This document shows, piece by piece, positions 17,365 through 26,146 of a DNA stretch of 64,000 nucleotides. The DNA lies in contig NZ_LWKZ01000024.1 of NCBI RefSeq assembly GCF_001905005.1, positions 1 through 64,000 on the forward strand, in the 5' to 3' direction. Below the pieces are notes generated by a model. That model worked only from the letters and a program-made list of their open reading frames with translations, did not search any database and was not told the DNA's origin. A program made the translations under genes and the position numbers. The DNA is from Streptomyces sp. CB02923 (GTDB lineage Bacteria > Actinomycetota > Actinomycetes > Streptomycetales > Streptomycetaceae). Position 1 is the first letter of the stretch, and every line of letters starts with the position of its first letter.

Positions 17365-18531
17365 CTACCGGCCCACCGAAAGGCCGTACACGCGGCGGGC
17401 GTTACCGGCCGCGACCAGCGCCGCGACGCGGTCGGCGTCCGCCGCCGACCAGGCACCCGTACGCACCCAGCCGGTCAGCACCTCCGCCAGCGCCGTACGG
17501 AAGGCGGCGCTGCCGACGGTGTACAGCTCCGGCAGGCCGTAGGCGTCCGTGGAGAAGAGGACTTTGCCGAAGGGGGCCAGTTCCAGGAAACCGGCCAGCA
17601 CGGCCGCCGCGCGCGGCCCGGTGTGCCCGAGGGCCAGGCCGACGTCGGCGTACACGTGCGGGAAGGCGTGCGCCAGGTAGGCGGCCTGGCGGTGGTACGG
17701 GTAGCAGTGCAGCAGGACCAGGTCGGTGCCGGTGCCCGCGGTGGCGTGGACGAAGTCGGTGAGCAGGGCCGGGTCGGCGTGGTGCAGGCGCAGGTCGGGA
17801 TCGCCGAAGCCGGTGTGCAGCTGGAGGGGGCGGCCGGTGCCGGTGGCGAGCCACAGCAGGTGGCGCAGCAGGACCGGGTCGGTGAGGCGGTGGGTGCCGG
17901 TGGCGAGCCAGTCGCGGGCGGCGGTGACGACGTCGGCGGTGGCGGGCGGTTCGGGGGCCAGGGCCAGCCCGTGGCGGTAGGCGGCGACGGACTTGAAGCC
18001 CACGGCGTTGCGCGCCGCGTCCCGTACGGCGTCGGCGAGCCGGGCCGCGAACACCTCGGCTGCCGCGCCCGTGCCCTCCTCCCCCGCCGCCCGTACGCCT
18101 GCCGCGACCCGTTCCGCCAGCGTCTCCAGGCGGACGATCTCGTGCCCGGTGCCGCCGCCCGCCTCGGCCGTCTCGTGGGCGCCGGTGAGGTCGCCGGGCA
18201 GGCCGGTGTCCACCAGGTACGTGCCGATGCCGGTGCCGCCGAGCAGCAGGCGCCGGGTCTCGGCCGCGCCCAGTTCGCGCCGCCGGGCGAGGTATTCACC
18301 GGGCGGGCAGTGCGGCGCGAGGCCGAGCAGCGGCGGGCACCAGCGGCGCACGGCGAAGCCCGTCTGGGTGTCGAAGAAGGTCGTGCCCGCGGCGGCGGGC
18401 CGGTCCGACTCGGTCAGGTACGACTCGAATGCGGCGGCCGTCAGATCGCCGCGCAGCACGCCGTGGCAGTGCTGGTCGACCAGCGGCGGCAGGTCCAGGG
18501 CCGGGTCGGCGCCGGGGGCGGCCGTGCCCAT
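17365..18531 (-). CDS. FluG-type amidohydrolase
   Basis: The 388-aa protein is a TIM-barrel amidohydrolase: LVDQHCHGVL supplies the H-x-H metal ligands, PLQLHTGFGDPD the third His, LLHCYPYHRQAAYLA the fourth and FSTDAYGLPEL the catalytic Asp. This order matches the N-terminal half of fungal FluG and bacterial Amidohydro_2 proteins. Its ATG overlaps the stop of the glutamine synthetase-like gene by one base (TGATG), so the pair is coupled. In FluG the same two domains are one polypeptide. A role in cleaving or making a gamma-glutamyl compound is the likely theme. Confidence 0.8.
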   Translation of the reverse strand: MGTAAPGADPALDLPPLVDQHCHGVLRGDLTAAAFESYLTESDRPAAAGTTFFDTQTGFAVRRWCPPLLGLAPHCPPGEYLARRRELGAAETRRLLLGGTGIGTYLVDTGLPGDLTGAHETAEAGGGTGHEIVRLETLAERVAAGVRAAGEEGTGAAAEVFAARLADAVRDAARNAVGFKSVAAYRHGLALAPEPPATADVVTAARDWLATGTHRLTDPVLLRHLLWLATGTGRPLQLHTGFGDPDLRLHHADPALLTDFVHATAGTGTDLVLLHCYPYHRQAAYLAHAFPHVYADVGLALGHTGPRAAAVLAGFLELAPFGKVLFSTDAYGLPELYTVGSAAFRTALAEVLTGWVRTGAWSAADADRVAALVAAGNARRVYGLSVGR

Positions 18532-19943
18532 CAGTACCTCCAGCGGGTCGCGGCGGCGATCTCGTGGGGCTCGCTGTCGCCCAGGTGCGCGGCCTCGGCG
18601 CGGCGTACGGCGATCACGGCGCCGTGCAGCACCTCGCCCATGGCCTCGCGCAGCACCGCCGACTCCGCCAGCCGGTCGGTGGACTCGGTCAGTGAGGACG
18701 GCAGGCGGACGATGCCGCGCCGGGCGCGCTCGCGGACGCCCAGGACTCCCGGGTCGCCGCTGACCGGCGGGGGCAGCGCGGCGCCCGTCGACAGGCCGTG
18801 CAGCCCGGCGGCGATCACCGCGCCGACCGCCAGGTACGGGTTGGCGGCGGCGTCGAACGGCTTGATCTCGGCATGCCCGCCGTCCGGGTCACCGGGGGCG
18901 CCGGTGACCAGGCGCAGCGCGGCCTCCCGGTTCTCCACGCCCCAGCACTGGTAGGCACCGGCCCATACGGAGGGGCCCAGCCGCAGGTAGCTCGCGGGGG
19001 ACGGGCAGCCGATGCCGAGCAGGGCGGGCATCGCCTCCAGGACGCCGCCGAGGAACCGTACGGCGTCGGGGTCCAGGCCCCGTTCGGCGTCCGGGGCCCG
19101 GTGCAGGCTGCGTTCGCCGCGGTGCAGGCTGAGGTGGAGGTGGCAGCCGTTGCCGACCTGCCCGGCGACGACCGAGGGGGCGAAGCTGGGCCGCAGGCCG
19201 TGCCGCAGCGAGACGGCCCGTACGGTCTCGCGGACGAGGACCAGGTCGTCGGCGGCGCGCAGCGGGTCGGCCGACGCGGTGGACACCTCGAACTGGCCCG
19301 GCGCGTATTCGGGGTGGAGCTGGAGGACGTCGATGTCCTGGAGGGCCAGCGCCTCGGCCACGTCGCGGAGGTAGTCGGAGAGTTCGACGACCCGGGTCAT
19401 GCTGTAGGCGGGGCCCGCGCAGGGGTACTCCAGGAGTTCACCGGCGTCCGTGGAGCCGCCGGGGTGCCCGCCGCCGTCCGTCCCCGGCATGCGCGTGACC
19501 ACCCATTCCGTCTCGAAGCCCATCCGGAGGACCAGTCCCGCGTCGGCGGCGCGGTCCACCATGCGGCGGGCGAACTGCCGCTGGCAGCCGGGGTGCGGGG
19601 TGCCGAGCTGGTCGTACCGGTCGGCGGGGGCCCAGGCCCAGCCGGGCTGCGCGGCAAGCACCGTGATCCGGTCCAGGTCGGGGAAGAGCCGGAGGTCGCC
19701 GTCGGGCCCGCCGGCGTGTGCGGACGCGGTGATCGCGTCGTCGGAGGTGAAGACGTCGAAGACCGGTGACATGCCGACGCCGCGCTGGACCGCGGGCGCC
19801 AGCCGGGCCGTCGGCACGGTCTTGGTACGGGCGATGCCCGCGTTGTCGACCCAGGTCAGGGCGATGGCGTGGACGTGTTCGGCGTCCAGCCGTGCCGCTG
19901 TCCGGCGGGCGTCGCCCCACTGCTGCGCAGGCCCCGGTTCCAT
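18531..19943 (-). CDS. Glutamine synthetase family protein (FluG/GlnA-like, type I fold)
   Basis: This 470-aa protein has the GS beta-grasp domain (AIALTWVDNAGIARTKTVP) followed by the catalytic barrel. GFETEWVV, EYAPGQFEVS, NGCHLHLSLHRG and GAYQCWGVENREAALRL correspond to the glutamate-, metal- and ATP-binding segments. These are diverged from true GlnA, so the substrate is probably not ammonia; gamma-glutamylation of an amine is the likely reaction in such paralogs. The ATG at 19943 has GGGGA at good spacing; the upstream ATG at 19958 does not. It is the first gene of the pair with the amidohydrolase. Confidence 0.85.
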   Translation of the reverse strand: MEPGPAQQWGDARRTAARLDAEHVHAIALTWVDNAGIARTKTVPTARLAPAVQRGVGMSPVFDVFTSDDAITASAHAGGPDGDLRLFPDLDRITVLAAQPGWAWAPADRYDQLGTPHPGCQRQFARRMVDRAADAGLVLRMGFETEWVVTRMPGTDGGGHPGGSTDAGELLEYPCAGPAYSMTRVVELSDYLRDVAEALALQDIDVLQLHPEYAPGQFEVSTASADPLRAADDLVLVRETVRAVSLRHGLRPSFAPSVVAGQVGNGCHLHLSLHRGERSLHRAPDAERGLDPDAVRFLGGVLEAMPALLGIGCPSPASYLRLGPSVWAGAYQCWGVENREAALRLVTGAPGDPDGGHAEIKPFDAAANPYLAVGAVIAAGLHGLSTGAALPPPVSGDPGVLGVRERARRGIVRLPSSLTESTDRLAESAVLREAMGEVLHGAVIAVRRAEAAHLGDSEPHEIAAATRWRY

Positions 19944-20103
19944 AGCGCGTGTCCCCATTCCGCCGTGCCGCTCGTCCGTCGGCCGATCGCTGTGCCTTTG
20001 CCCGCTGCCCGTCCACGGCGCCCCCGGCCGGGGGCGGTTGCCCGGTGAGCCCCGCCGGGCGGCCGGGCATGTCCGTCCGTCCCTCCGAGGGCCGGACCGG
20101 TCG

Positions 20104-22167
20104 TCACGGACAGTCGAACTCGCACCATACGCACTTTCCGTTGCCGCGCGGCTCCACACCCCAGACATCCGCCAGTTGCTCCACCAGCAGCAGTCCGCGG
20201 CCCGTCATCGAGGACTCGTCGGGATCGCGGCGCCGCGGCAGCGCGCTGGAGCGGTCGGACACCTCCAGCCGCAGCCGCCGGCCGGTGCCGTGCGGCATCC
20301 GTACCGTCACCACCGCCGCGCCGTCGGTGTGCAGCAGCGCGTTGGTGATCAGCTCGTCGGCGGCCAGTTCGACCTCCTCGGCGCGCTCCCGGGCGCCCCA
20401 GGCCCGTACCGCGGCGCGGATCATGTGGCGGGCGGCGGACAACCCCCGGGCGTCGCCGGGGGCGACGTGCTGCCGGAGCCGTCCGGCGGCCGGCGCGGCG
20501 GGCTCACCGCCGCGCCGCAGGATCAGCATCGCCATGTCGTCCTCGCCGGCCTGCTCGGCCGCCAGGTCGCAGAGCCGGTCGGCCAGTTGCTGGACGTCCT
20601 GCGGGCCGTCGCGCACCGCCCTGGCCAAGTGGCGTACGCCGTCGTCGATGTCGGCGCCCGGCTGTTCCACCAGCCCGTCGGTGTACAGCACCAGGGTCTC
20701 GCCGACGCCCAGGTGGACGGTGGTGACGGGGTAGTCCAGGTCCCGGAATCCGGTGGCTATGCCCAGCGGGAGGCCGCCCGCCGCCTCCAGCACGCGGCAC
20801 CGGCCCTCGGCGTGCCGCAGCAGCGGGTCCACGTGTCCGGCGCGCACCAGCCGCACCGTTCCGGTGGCCAGGTCGGCGTCCGCGTACGTGCAGGTGGCGA
20901 AGCGGTCGGTGTCCAGTTCGCCCAGGAAGGCGGAGGCGCGGGCCATGACGGTGGCGGGCGGGTGGCCCTCGGCGGCGTAGGCCCGCAGCACGATCCGCAG
21001 CTGGCCCATGACGGTCGCGGCGTGGGTGTCGTGCCCCTGGACGTCCCCGATGACCGCGGCGACCCGGCCTTCGGGCAGCGGGACCACGTCGTACCAGTCG
21101 CCGCCGATGTCCCGGCCGATCCGGGCGGCACGGTAGCGGACGGCGATCTGGGCGCCGGGGATGCCGGGGATGCGGCGCGGCAGCATGGCCTGCTGGAGTC
21201 CCTCGGCGAGGTCGTGCTCCTGGTCGTAGAGCATGGCGCGGGCGAGGCTCTGCGCGACGCTGGAGCCGAGGGCCAGCAGCAGGTTGCGTTCCTGTACGCC
21301 GAACGGGTTCTCCGAGCGGTAGAACAGTCCGACCACGCCGATCGGCCGGGCCTGCGCGATGAGCGGCAGGTACGCGGCGGAGCCGAAGTCCATCCCTTCG
21401 AGGTGCGGCCAGAGCGCCGGGTAGCGCTCGGCGAACTCGGCGCGGGAGCGGATGAAGCACGGCTGGAGGGTGCGCACCGCCTCGCTCATCGGGAACTCCT
21501 CCCCGACCCGCAGGACCTCGTGCTGCGGTACGAAGCTGCCCTCCTGTCCTTCGTGGATCACCTGGATGCGGCCCGCCTCGACCAGTCCGACGATGACGTT
21601 CCGCGCGCCCAGCCGGGTCAGGGCCTGGTCGTCGCCGAGCACGGCGATGACGTCGCGGACGGTCCTGGCGTGCGCGAGCGCCGCGGTGGTCCGCTCGACG
21701 AGGCCGGTGTTGCGCAGTTTGCGGGCGTGCGCCTGCGCTCGTTCCGCCGCCTGGACGTACTCCTGACTGGCGTCCCGGACGACGCCGATGATGCGGTGCG
21801 GCCTGCCGGTGGCGTCCCGGCGGATGCTGGCCTGGGTGTGGGTCCAGCGCACCGTGCCGTCCCGGAGGCGGACGCGGAAGTAGGCGCCGTAGGAGTCACT
21901 GCCGTCCTTCAGCGCCTGGGAGACGACGCTGTCCAGGCGGGCGGCTTCGTCGGGCGGCAGGCGGCAGCCCAGGGCGGCCGGGTCGGAGTCGTACTCCTCC
22001 GGCAGCAGGTCGAAGACCTCCAGAGCGGAGCCGTCCATGTGCATACGGCCGCTGTCGAGGTCCCAGTCGAAGCCGCCCATGCCGTTGAGGGCCAGGGTCA
22101 GGTCCGGATGAGCGGGCCAGTCGTCCGGCACCGACACGGTCGGCCGCTTCGCGCCCCGGTCAGCCAT
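20104..22167 (-). CDS. PAS-GAF-SpoIIE phosphatase with C-terminal HATPase (PP2C-type)
   Basis: This 687-aa protein follows a common Streptomyces plan. It has a PAS domain (about 25-145), a GAF domain (about 155-310, FGSAAYLPLIAQARPIGVVGLFY), a SpoIIE/PP2C phosphatase (about 325-525, with RIGRDIGGDWYDVV and VIGDVQGHD holding the metal-binding aspartates), and a RsbW-like HATPase (about 560-680, ELAADELITNALLHTDG, DRSS). Such proteins act on anti-anti-sigma factors and so tune sigma factor release, with PAS/GAF sensing an unknown signal. ATG 22167 is chosen; the upstream in-frame alternative is a TTG inside repetitive text. No sigma or anti-sigma gene lies beside it. Confidence 0.9.
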   Translation of the reverse strand: MADRGAKRPTVSVPDDWPAHPDLTLALNGMGGFDWDLDSGRMHMDGSALEVFDLLPEEYDSDPAALGCRLPPDEAARLDSVVSQALKDGSDSYGAYFRVRLRDGTVRWTHTQASIRRDATGRPHRIIGVVRDASQEYVQAAERAQAHARKLRNTGLVERTTAALAHARTVRDVIAVLGDDQALTRLGARNVIVGLVEAGRIQVIHEGQEGSFVPQHEVLRVGEEFPMSEAVRTLQPCFIRSRAEFAERYPALWPHLEGMDFGSAAYLPLIAQARPIGVVGLFYRSENPFGVQERNLLLALGSSVAQSLARAMLYDQEHDLAEGLQQAMLPRRIPGIPGAQIAVRYRAARIGRDIGGDWYDVVPLPEGRVAAVIGDVQGHDTHAATVMGQLRIVLRAYAAEGHPPATVMARASAFLGELDTDRFATCTYADADLATGTVRLVRAGHVDPLLRHAEGRCRVLEAAGGLPLGIATGFRDLDYPVTTVHLGVGETLVLYTDGLVEQPGADIDDGVRHLARAVRDGPQDVQQLADRLCDLAAEQAGEDDMAMLILRRGGEPAAPAAGRLRQHVAPGDARGLSAARHMIRAAVRAWGARERAEEVELAADELITNALLHTDGAAVVTVRMPHGTGRRLRLEVSDRSSALPRRRDPDESSMTGRGLLLVEQLADVWGVEPRGNGKCVWCEFDCP

Positions 22168-22324
22168 GTCCGCAACTTTGCCACATTTGCCCGATTCGCG
22201 GGCATTCCGGGCGGCAAGGCCCGACAGCCCGGCCAACCCCTGACTTTCGCATCAGTCAGTTCTCAACACCATCACACAGCCCCTGAATACACCGACTGTA
22301 TGCCGTCGCCTCCCGATGAGGTCG

Positions 22325-22353
22325 TTGCGATGATCTCAACACACTGTTACGGT
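22325..22353 (+). promoter_or_regulatory. Candidate promoter giving a leaderless transcript
   Basis: TTGCGA (22325-22330) and TACGGT (22348-22353) are separated by 17 bases, matching a vegetative actinomycete promoter. Transcription would start about 7 bases later, at or within 2 bases of the ATG at 22362. That ATG has no Shine-Dalgarno sequence, which fits leaderless translation. Confidence 0.5.
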
Positions 22354-22361
22354 CCCGGACC

Positions 22362-23219
22362 ATGGACGAAGACCCCGGCACCCGGGTCCCCGACGACGGC
22401 GATGTCAGCGACCGCGTCCGGCAGGTGGCCGACAGCCTCGGATGCAGCCGCCGCGAGTTCGCCCGGCGCATTGTGATGGACCCCTCGAAGCTGTCCCGGT
22501 CGCTGGGCGGCACCCGGCGCTTCACCCTCGCCGAGATCGTGCGCGTCGCGGACATCGGCGGCGTGGACGTGGCGTGGCTGCTCGGCTCCCGGAGCGGCTC
22601 CCCCGCGCCCGCCCGCAGCCGGGAGCCGGTCGCGGTGCCCGAGGGCGGCCGGCCGTTGCAGATCGTCCGGGAGACCGTCCGGCTGATCGCCGAGCACGGC
22701 TTCCACGGCGTCCGGGTCGCCGACATCGCCGCCGCCTGCGGCACCAGCACGGCCGCCGTGCACTACCACTTCCCCGGCCGCGACGAGCTGCTGGAAGCGG
22801 CGGTGCGCTGGTGCATGGACGAGGACACCGCCCGGCGCGCGGCGGGCCTGGCCGACGCACCGGACGCCCGCGCCGAACTGCTGCACCTCATCGCGCTCCA
22901 GACACCGCGCACCGACCAGCAGCGGCGGCAGTGGCTGGTCTGGCTCGACCTGTGGGCGCAGGCCGCCCGCTCCACCGCCGTCGGCCGACTGCACGAGCAC
23001 TACTACCGGCAGTGGCGGACCACCGTCGCCGAAGTCCTGCGCCGAGGCGTCGACCAGGGCGTCTTCCGAGCCGTCGACACGGAGACCACCGCGCTGCGGC
23101 TGACGGCGCTCATCGACGGCCTGGCCACCCAGGTGCTCGCCACCGCGCCCGACAGCACCGGCCCCGACAGCATGCACGCGGCGCTGCTCGCCTTCGTCGA
23201 CAGCGAACTGACCGCGTGA
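22362..23219 (+). CDS. Dual-HTH regulator: XRE-like N-terminus fused to TetR
   Basis: The 285-aa protein contains two DNA-binding domains. Residues about 15-70 form a Cro/XRE-like helix-turn-helix (SRREFARRIVMDPSKLSRSLGGTRRF, then LAEIVRVADIGGVDVAWLLG). Residues about 97-145 form a TetR domain (GFHGVRVADIAAACGTSTAAVHYHFPGRDELLEAA), followed by a helical ligand-binding region. A TetR protein normally has one such domain and about 200 residues. It is the first gene ahead of the carnitine operon, same strand, with 46 bases between, so it is the probable carnitine- or betaine-responsive regulator. It lacks a ribosome site. Confidence 0.85.
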   Translation: MDEDPGTRVPDDGDVSDRVRQVADSLGCSRREFARRIVMDPSKLSRSLGGTRRFTLAEIVRVADIGGVDVAWLLGSRSGSPAPARSREPVAVPEGGRPLQIVRETVRLIAEHGFHGVRVADIAAACGTSTAAVHYHFPGRDELLEAAVRWCMDEDTARRAAGLADAPDARAELLHLIALQTPRTDQQRRQWLVWLDLWAQAARSTAVGRLHEHYYRQWRTTVAEVLRRGVDQGVFRAVDTETTALRLTALIDGLATQVLATAPDSTGPDSMHAALLAFVDSELTA

Positions 23220-23265
23220 GCAGGCAACCCACCCACCCCCGCCCCTCCCCACCGAAGGAATCCCC

Positions 23266-24153
23266 GTGAACAACGAGGTCATCATCACCTGCGCGCTGAC
23301 CGGCGCCGGAGACACCGTGCGCCGCTCGCCGCACGTGCCCGTCACACCCGAGCAGATAGCCAAGTCCGCCGTCGAGGCGGCCTCGGCGGGCGCCGCCGTC
23401 GTCCACATCCACGTACGCGACCCGGAGACCGGCGCCCCGTCCCGTGACTCGCGCCTGTACGCCGAGGTCGTCGAGCGCGTCAAGGAGACCGGCACCGACG
23501 TCGTCATCAACCTGACCGCCGGCATGGGCGGCGACCTCGTCGTCGACCCGGACGAGCCGCTGCGGCACCTGCCCGGCACGGACCTGGTCGGCGGCCTGGA
23601 GCGGCTGCCGCACGTCGAGGAACTGCTGCCCGACATCTGCACGCTGGACTGCGGCTCGCTGAACTTCGGCGACGGCTCCAACCTCTACGTCTCGACGCCC
23701 GACATGCTGCGCGCGGGCGCCCGGCGCATCCAGGAGCTGGGCGTACGGCCGGAGCTGGAGATCTTCGACACCGGGCAGCTGTGGTTCGCCAAGCAGCTGC
23801 TCGCCGAGGGCCTGCTCGACGACCCGACCGTCTTCCAGCTGTGCATGGGCGTCCCGTGGGGCGCCCCGGCCGACCCGGGCGTGCTCCAGTCGATGGTCGC
23901 GATGCTCCCGGAGGGCGCCCAGTGGGCCAGCTTCGCGCTCGGCCGGATGCAGATGCCGTGGGTGGCGCAGTCCATCCTGCTCGGCGGCAACGTCCGGGTG
24001 GGCCTGGAGGACAACCTCTACCTGAGCAAGGGCGTCAAGGCGACCAACGGGCAGCTGGTCGAGCGGGCCGCGCAGATCACGGAGCTGCTGGGCGCCACCG
24101 TCGCCACTCCGGACCAGGCCCGCGCACGCCTCGGCCTCAAGCCGCGCGGCTGA
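23266..24153 (+). CDS. Beta-keto acid cleavage enzyme (BKACE), probably dehydrocarnitine:acetyl-CoA trimethylamine-acetyl transferase
   Basis: The 295-aa protein is a BKACE (DUF849) enzyme. IITCALTGAG opens the barrel, HIHVRDPETG supplies zinc-binding histidines, INLTAGMGG and CTLDCGSLNFG follow, and VRVGLEDNLYLSKG ends the active-site region. BKACE enzymes move the acetate half of a beta-keto acid onto acetyl-CoA. With a carnitine-type dehydrogenase and a thioesterase downstream, the substrate is most likely 3-dehydrocarnitine, giving betainyl-CoA and acetoacetate. A GAAGGAA site precedes the GTG. It is the first enzyme gene of a three-gene operon. Confidence 0.9.
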   Translation: MNNEVIITCALTGAGDTVRRSPHVPVTPEQIAKSAVEAASAGAAVVHIHVRDPETGAPSRDSRLYAEVVERVKETGTDVVINLTAGMGGDLVVDPDEPLRHLPGTDLVGGLERLPHVEELLPDICTLDCGSLNFGDGSNLYVSTPDMLRAGARRIQELGVRPELEIFDTGQLWFAKQLLAEGLLDDPTVFQLCMGVPWGAPADPGVLQSMVAMLPEGAQWASFALGRMQMPWVAQSILLGGNVRVGLEDNLYLSKGVKATNGQLVERAAQITELLGATVATPDQARARLGLKPRG

Positions 24154-24222
24154 GCCCGGACCGTCCCCCGCGCGCCGGAAGTCCCCCGCGCGCGCCCCGG
24201 CCGCGCGGCTGAGCCCGGACCG
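24142..24222. repeat. Pair of 22-bp direct repeats around the BKACE stop codon
   Basis: CCGCGCGGCTGAGCCCGGACCG occurs at 24142-24163 and again at 24201-24222. The first copy contains the BKACE stop codon. The 59-bp offset indicates a local duplication; no function is implied. Confidence 0.7.
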
Positions 24223-24264
24223 GCCGCCACCCTCCGTACCCCACGCCCCACCCCAGGAGTCCCC

Positions 24265-25221
24265 ATGTCCCCCACCCCTCCCTCCTCCGTACGCCGTGTG
24301 GCGTGCATCGGCGCCGGCGTCATAGGCGGCGGCTGGGTCGCCCACTTCCTCGCCCGCGGCTACGACGTCACCGCGTGGGACCCCGCGCCGGACGCCGAGG
24401 ACAAGCTGCGCCGCCTGGTCTCGGCCGCCTGGCCCGCGCTGGAGCGGCTCGGCCTGGCCGAGGGCGCCTCCGCCGACCGCCTCACCATGGCGCCGACCCT
24501 CGCCGAAGCCGTCGCCGACGCCGAGTTCGTGCAGGAGAGCGCCCCCGAGAAGCTGGAGCTCAAGCGCGACCTGCTGACCCAGCTGGACGCCGCCACCCCG
24601 CCCGTTGTGGTCATCGCCTCCTCCACCTCCGGCTACCCGATGACCGACATGCAGACCACGGCCGCCACCCCCGGCCGCCTGGTCGTCGGGCATCCGTTCA
24701 ACCCGCCGTACCTGATCCCGCTGGTCGAGGTCGTCGGCGGCGAGCGGACCGACCGCTCGGCGGTCGAGTGGGCCGCCGCGTTCTACGAGGTGGCGGGCAA
24801 GTCCGTGATCACCATGGACCGCGAGCTGCCCGGCTTCATCGCCAACCGCCTCCAGGAGGCCCTGTGGCGCGAGGCGCTGCACATGGTCGCCAACGGCGAG
24901 GCCACGGTCGAGGACATCGACACCTCGATCACCGAGGGGCCGGGGCTGCGCTGGGCGTTCATGGGCCCGATGCTGACGTTCGCGCTGGCCGGCGGCGAGG
25001 GCGGGATGGCCCACATGCTCGACCACTTCGGCCCGTCGCTGAAGTCCCCCTGGACCCGGCTGGAGGCGCCGGAGCTGGACCGGGCGCTGCGGGACGCGGT
25101 GGTCGACGGCTGCGACCGGGCCGCCGACGGCCGTACGTACGCGCAGCTCGTCGCCGAGCGCGACCGGGGCGTCATCGACGTGCTGCGCGCGACCGGCCGC
25201 CTGGACGGGCCCGCCCGGTGA
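24265..25221 (+). CDS. L-carnitine 3-dehydrogenase (3-hydroxyacyl-CoA dehydrogenase family)
   Basis: The 318-aa enzyme has an N-terminal NAD-binding fold (VACIGAGVIGGGWVAHFLARG, G-x-G-x-x-G) and the C-terminal helical domain of 3-hydroxyacyl-CoA dehydrogenases (GHPFNPPYLIPLVEVV, ELPGFIANRLQEALWREAL). HPFNP holds the catalytic His. Stand-alone proteins of this length beside a BKACE are L-carnitine dehydrogenases, which oxidise L-carnitine to 3-dehydrocarnitine with NAD. CAGGAG precedes the ATG. Its TGA overlaps the GTG of the thioesterase gene by three bases. Confidence 0.88.
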   Translation: MSPTPPSSVRRVACIGAGVIGGGWVAHFLARGYDVTAWDPAPDAEDKLRRLVSAAWPALERLGLAEGASADRLTMAPTLAEAVADAEFVQESAPEKLELKRDLLTQLDAATPPVVVIASSTSGYPMTDMQTTAATPGRLVVGHPFNPPYLIPLVEVVGGERTDRSAVEWAAAFYEVAGKSVITMDRELPGFIANRLQEALWREALHMVANGEATVEDIDTSITEGPGLRWAFMGPMLTFALAGGEGGMAHMLDHFGPSLKSPWTRLEAPELDRALRDAVVDGCDRAADGRTYAQLVAERDRGVIDVLRATGRLDGPAR

Positions 25222-25676
25222 CGGCGCGCCTGCCGCTGTTCCGGCGGACGGTCCAGGACGACTGGATCGACTACAACGGCCACCTCTCCGAGGCGTACTA
25301 CGTCCTGGTCTTCGGCTTCGCGACGGACGCCCTCATGGACGCGGCCGGCCTCGACGCGGCCTACCGCACCCGCACCGGCCACTCGCTCTACACGGTCGAG
25401 GCGCACGTGCGCTATCTCGCGGAGGTGCCGCGGGGCGCCGAACTCCTCGTCCGGACGACGGTCCTGGGCGTGAGCGCGAAGAAGGCGCGCTTCGTCCACG
25501 AGATGTACGTGGGTGACGCGTCCGGCGATCCGGTGGCGACCGAGGAGATCTTCGCCCTGCACGTCCACCAGGACGAGGGGCGCGCCGCGCCGCTGCCCGA
25601 CGGGGCGCACGAGCGGCTGGCGGAGCTGGTCCGCGCGGCGCCGGAGTGGGCGGGGCGGGGAATCCGGGAGGTGTAG
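25218..25676 (+). CDS. Hotdog-fold thioesterase, probably betainyl-CoA thioesterase
   Basis: The 152-aa protein is a single hotdog domain. VQDDWIDYNGHLSEAYYVLVFG is the helix-start motif with the catalytic Asp, and ARFVHEMYVGD and ATEEIFALHVHQD form the sheet. It starts at a GTG that overlaps the stop of the dehydrogenase gene (GTGA). In known carnitine pathways a small thioesterase releases glycine betaine from betainyl-CoA; in some bacteria it is fused to the dehydrogenase. Here it is separate. With its two neighbours it completes carnitine to glycine betaine. Confidence 0.85.
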   Translation: MTARLPLFRRTVQDDWIDYNGHLSEAYYVLVFGFATDALMDAAGLDAAYRTRTGHSLYTVEAHVRYLAEVPRGAELLVRTTVLGVSAKKARFVHEMYVGDASGDPVATEEIFALHVHQDEGRAAPLPDGAHERLAELVRAAPEWAGRGIREV

Positions 25677-25793
25677 GAGGGCGTTGCACGGCGTGTCCCC
25701 GGCCGGCCGGGGGCGCGCCCGCTCCGGTCGGCCGTCCACGCGCCGCGCGGTGCGACGCTGGAGGGCCGCGCCACCGTCGAGAGAGGAACCGTC

Positions 25794-26126
25794 ATGCCGT
25801 CCGTACCAGGCCACCGCATCACCGTCGAACAGGGCACCGACCACGTCCGGGTTGTCCATGACGGCCAGGTCGTCGCCGACAGCCGCCGCCCGCTGCTGCT
25901 GCACGAGACCGGCTATCCGGTGCGGTACTACCTGCCGCCCGCGGACGTACGGACGGATCTGCTGGTCCCGTCCGGCACCCGCACCCACTGCCCGTTCAAG
26001 GGAGATGCCTCCTACTGGTCACTCTCCGGTGGCCCGGAGGACATCGCGTGGGCCTACCCTGCGCCGAAGTCCGCGGTCGCGCAGATCAAGGACCATCTGT
26101 GCTTCTACGCGGCGGAGTTGGTGTAG
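25794..26126 (+). CDS. DUF427 family protein
   Basis: The 110-aa protein shows the DUF427 pattern: HDGQVVADSRRPLLLHETGYPVRYYLPPADV, then CPFKGDASYWSL and IAWAYPAPKSAVAQIKDHLCFYAAEL. The family is a small beta-barrel widespread in actinomycetes, with no established reaction. AGAGGAA precedes the ATG. It lies alone between the carnitine operon and the phosphoesterase gene. Confidence 0.88.
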   Translation: MPSVPGHRITVEQGTDHVRVVHDGQVVADSRRPLLLHETGYPVRYYLPPADVRTDLLVPSGTRTHCPFKGDASYWSLSGGPEDIAWAYPAPKSAVAQIKDHLCFYAAELV

Positions 26127-26146
26127 CGGCACGGCCCGATGGCGAG

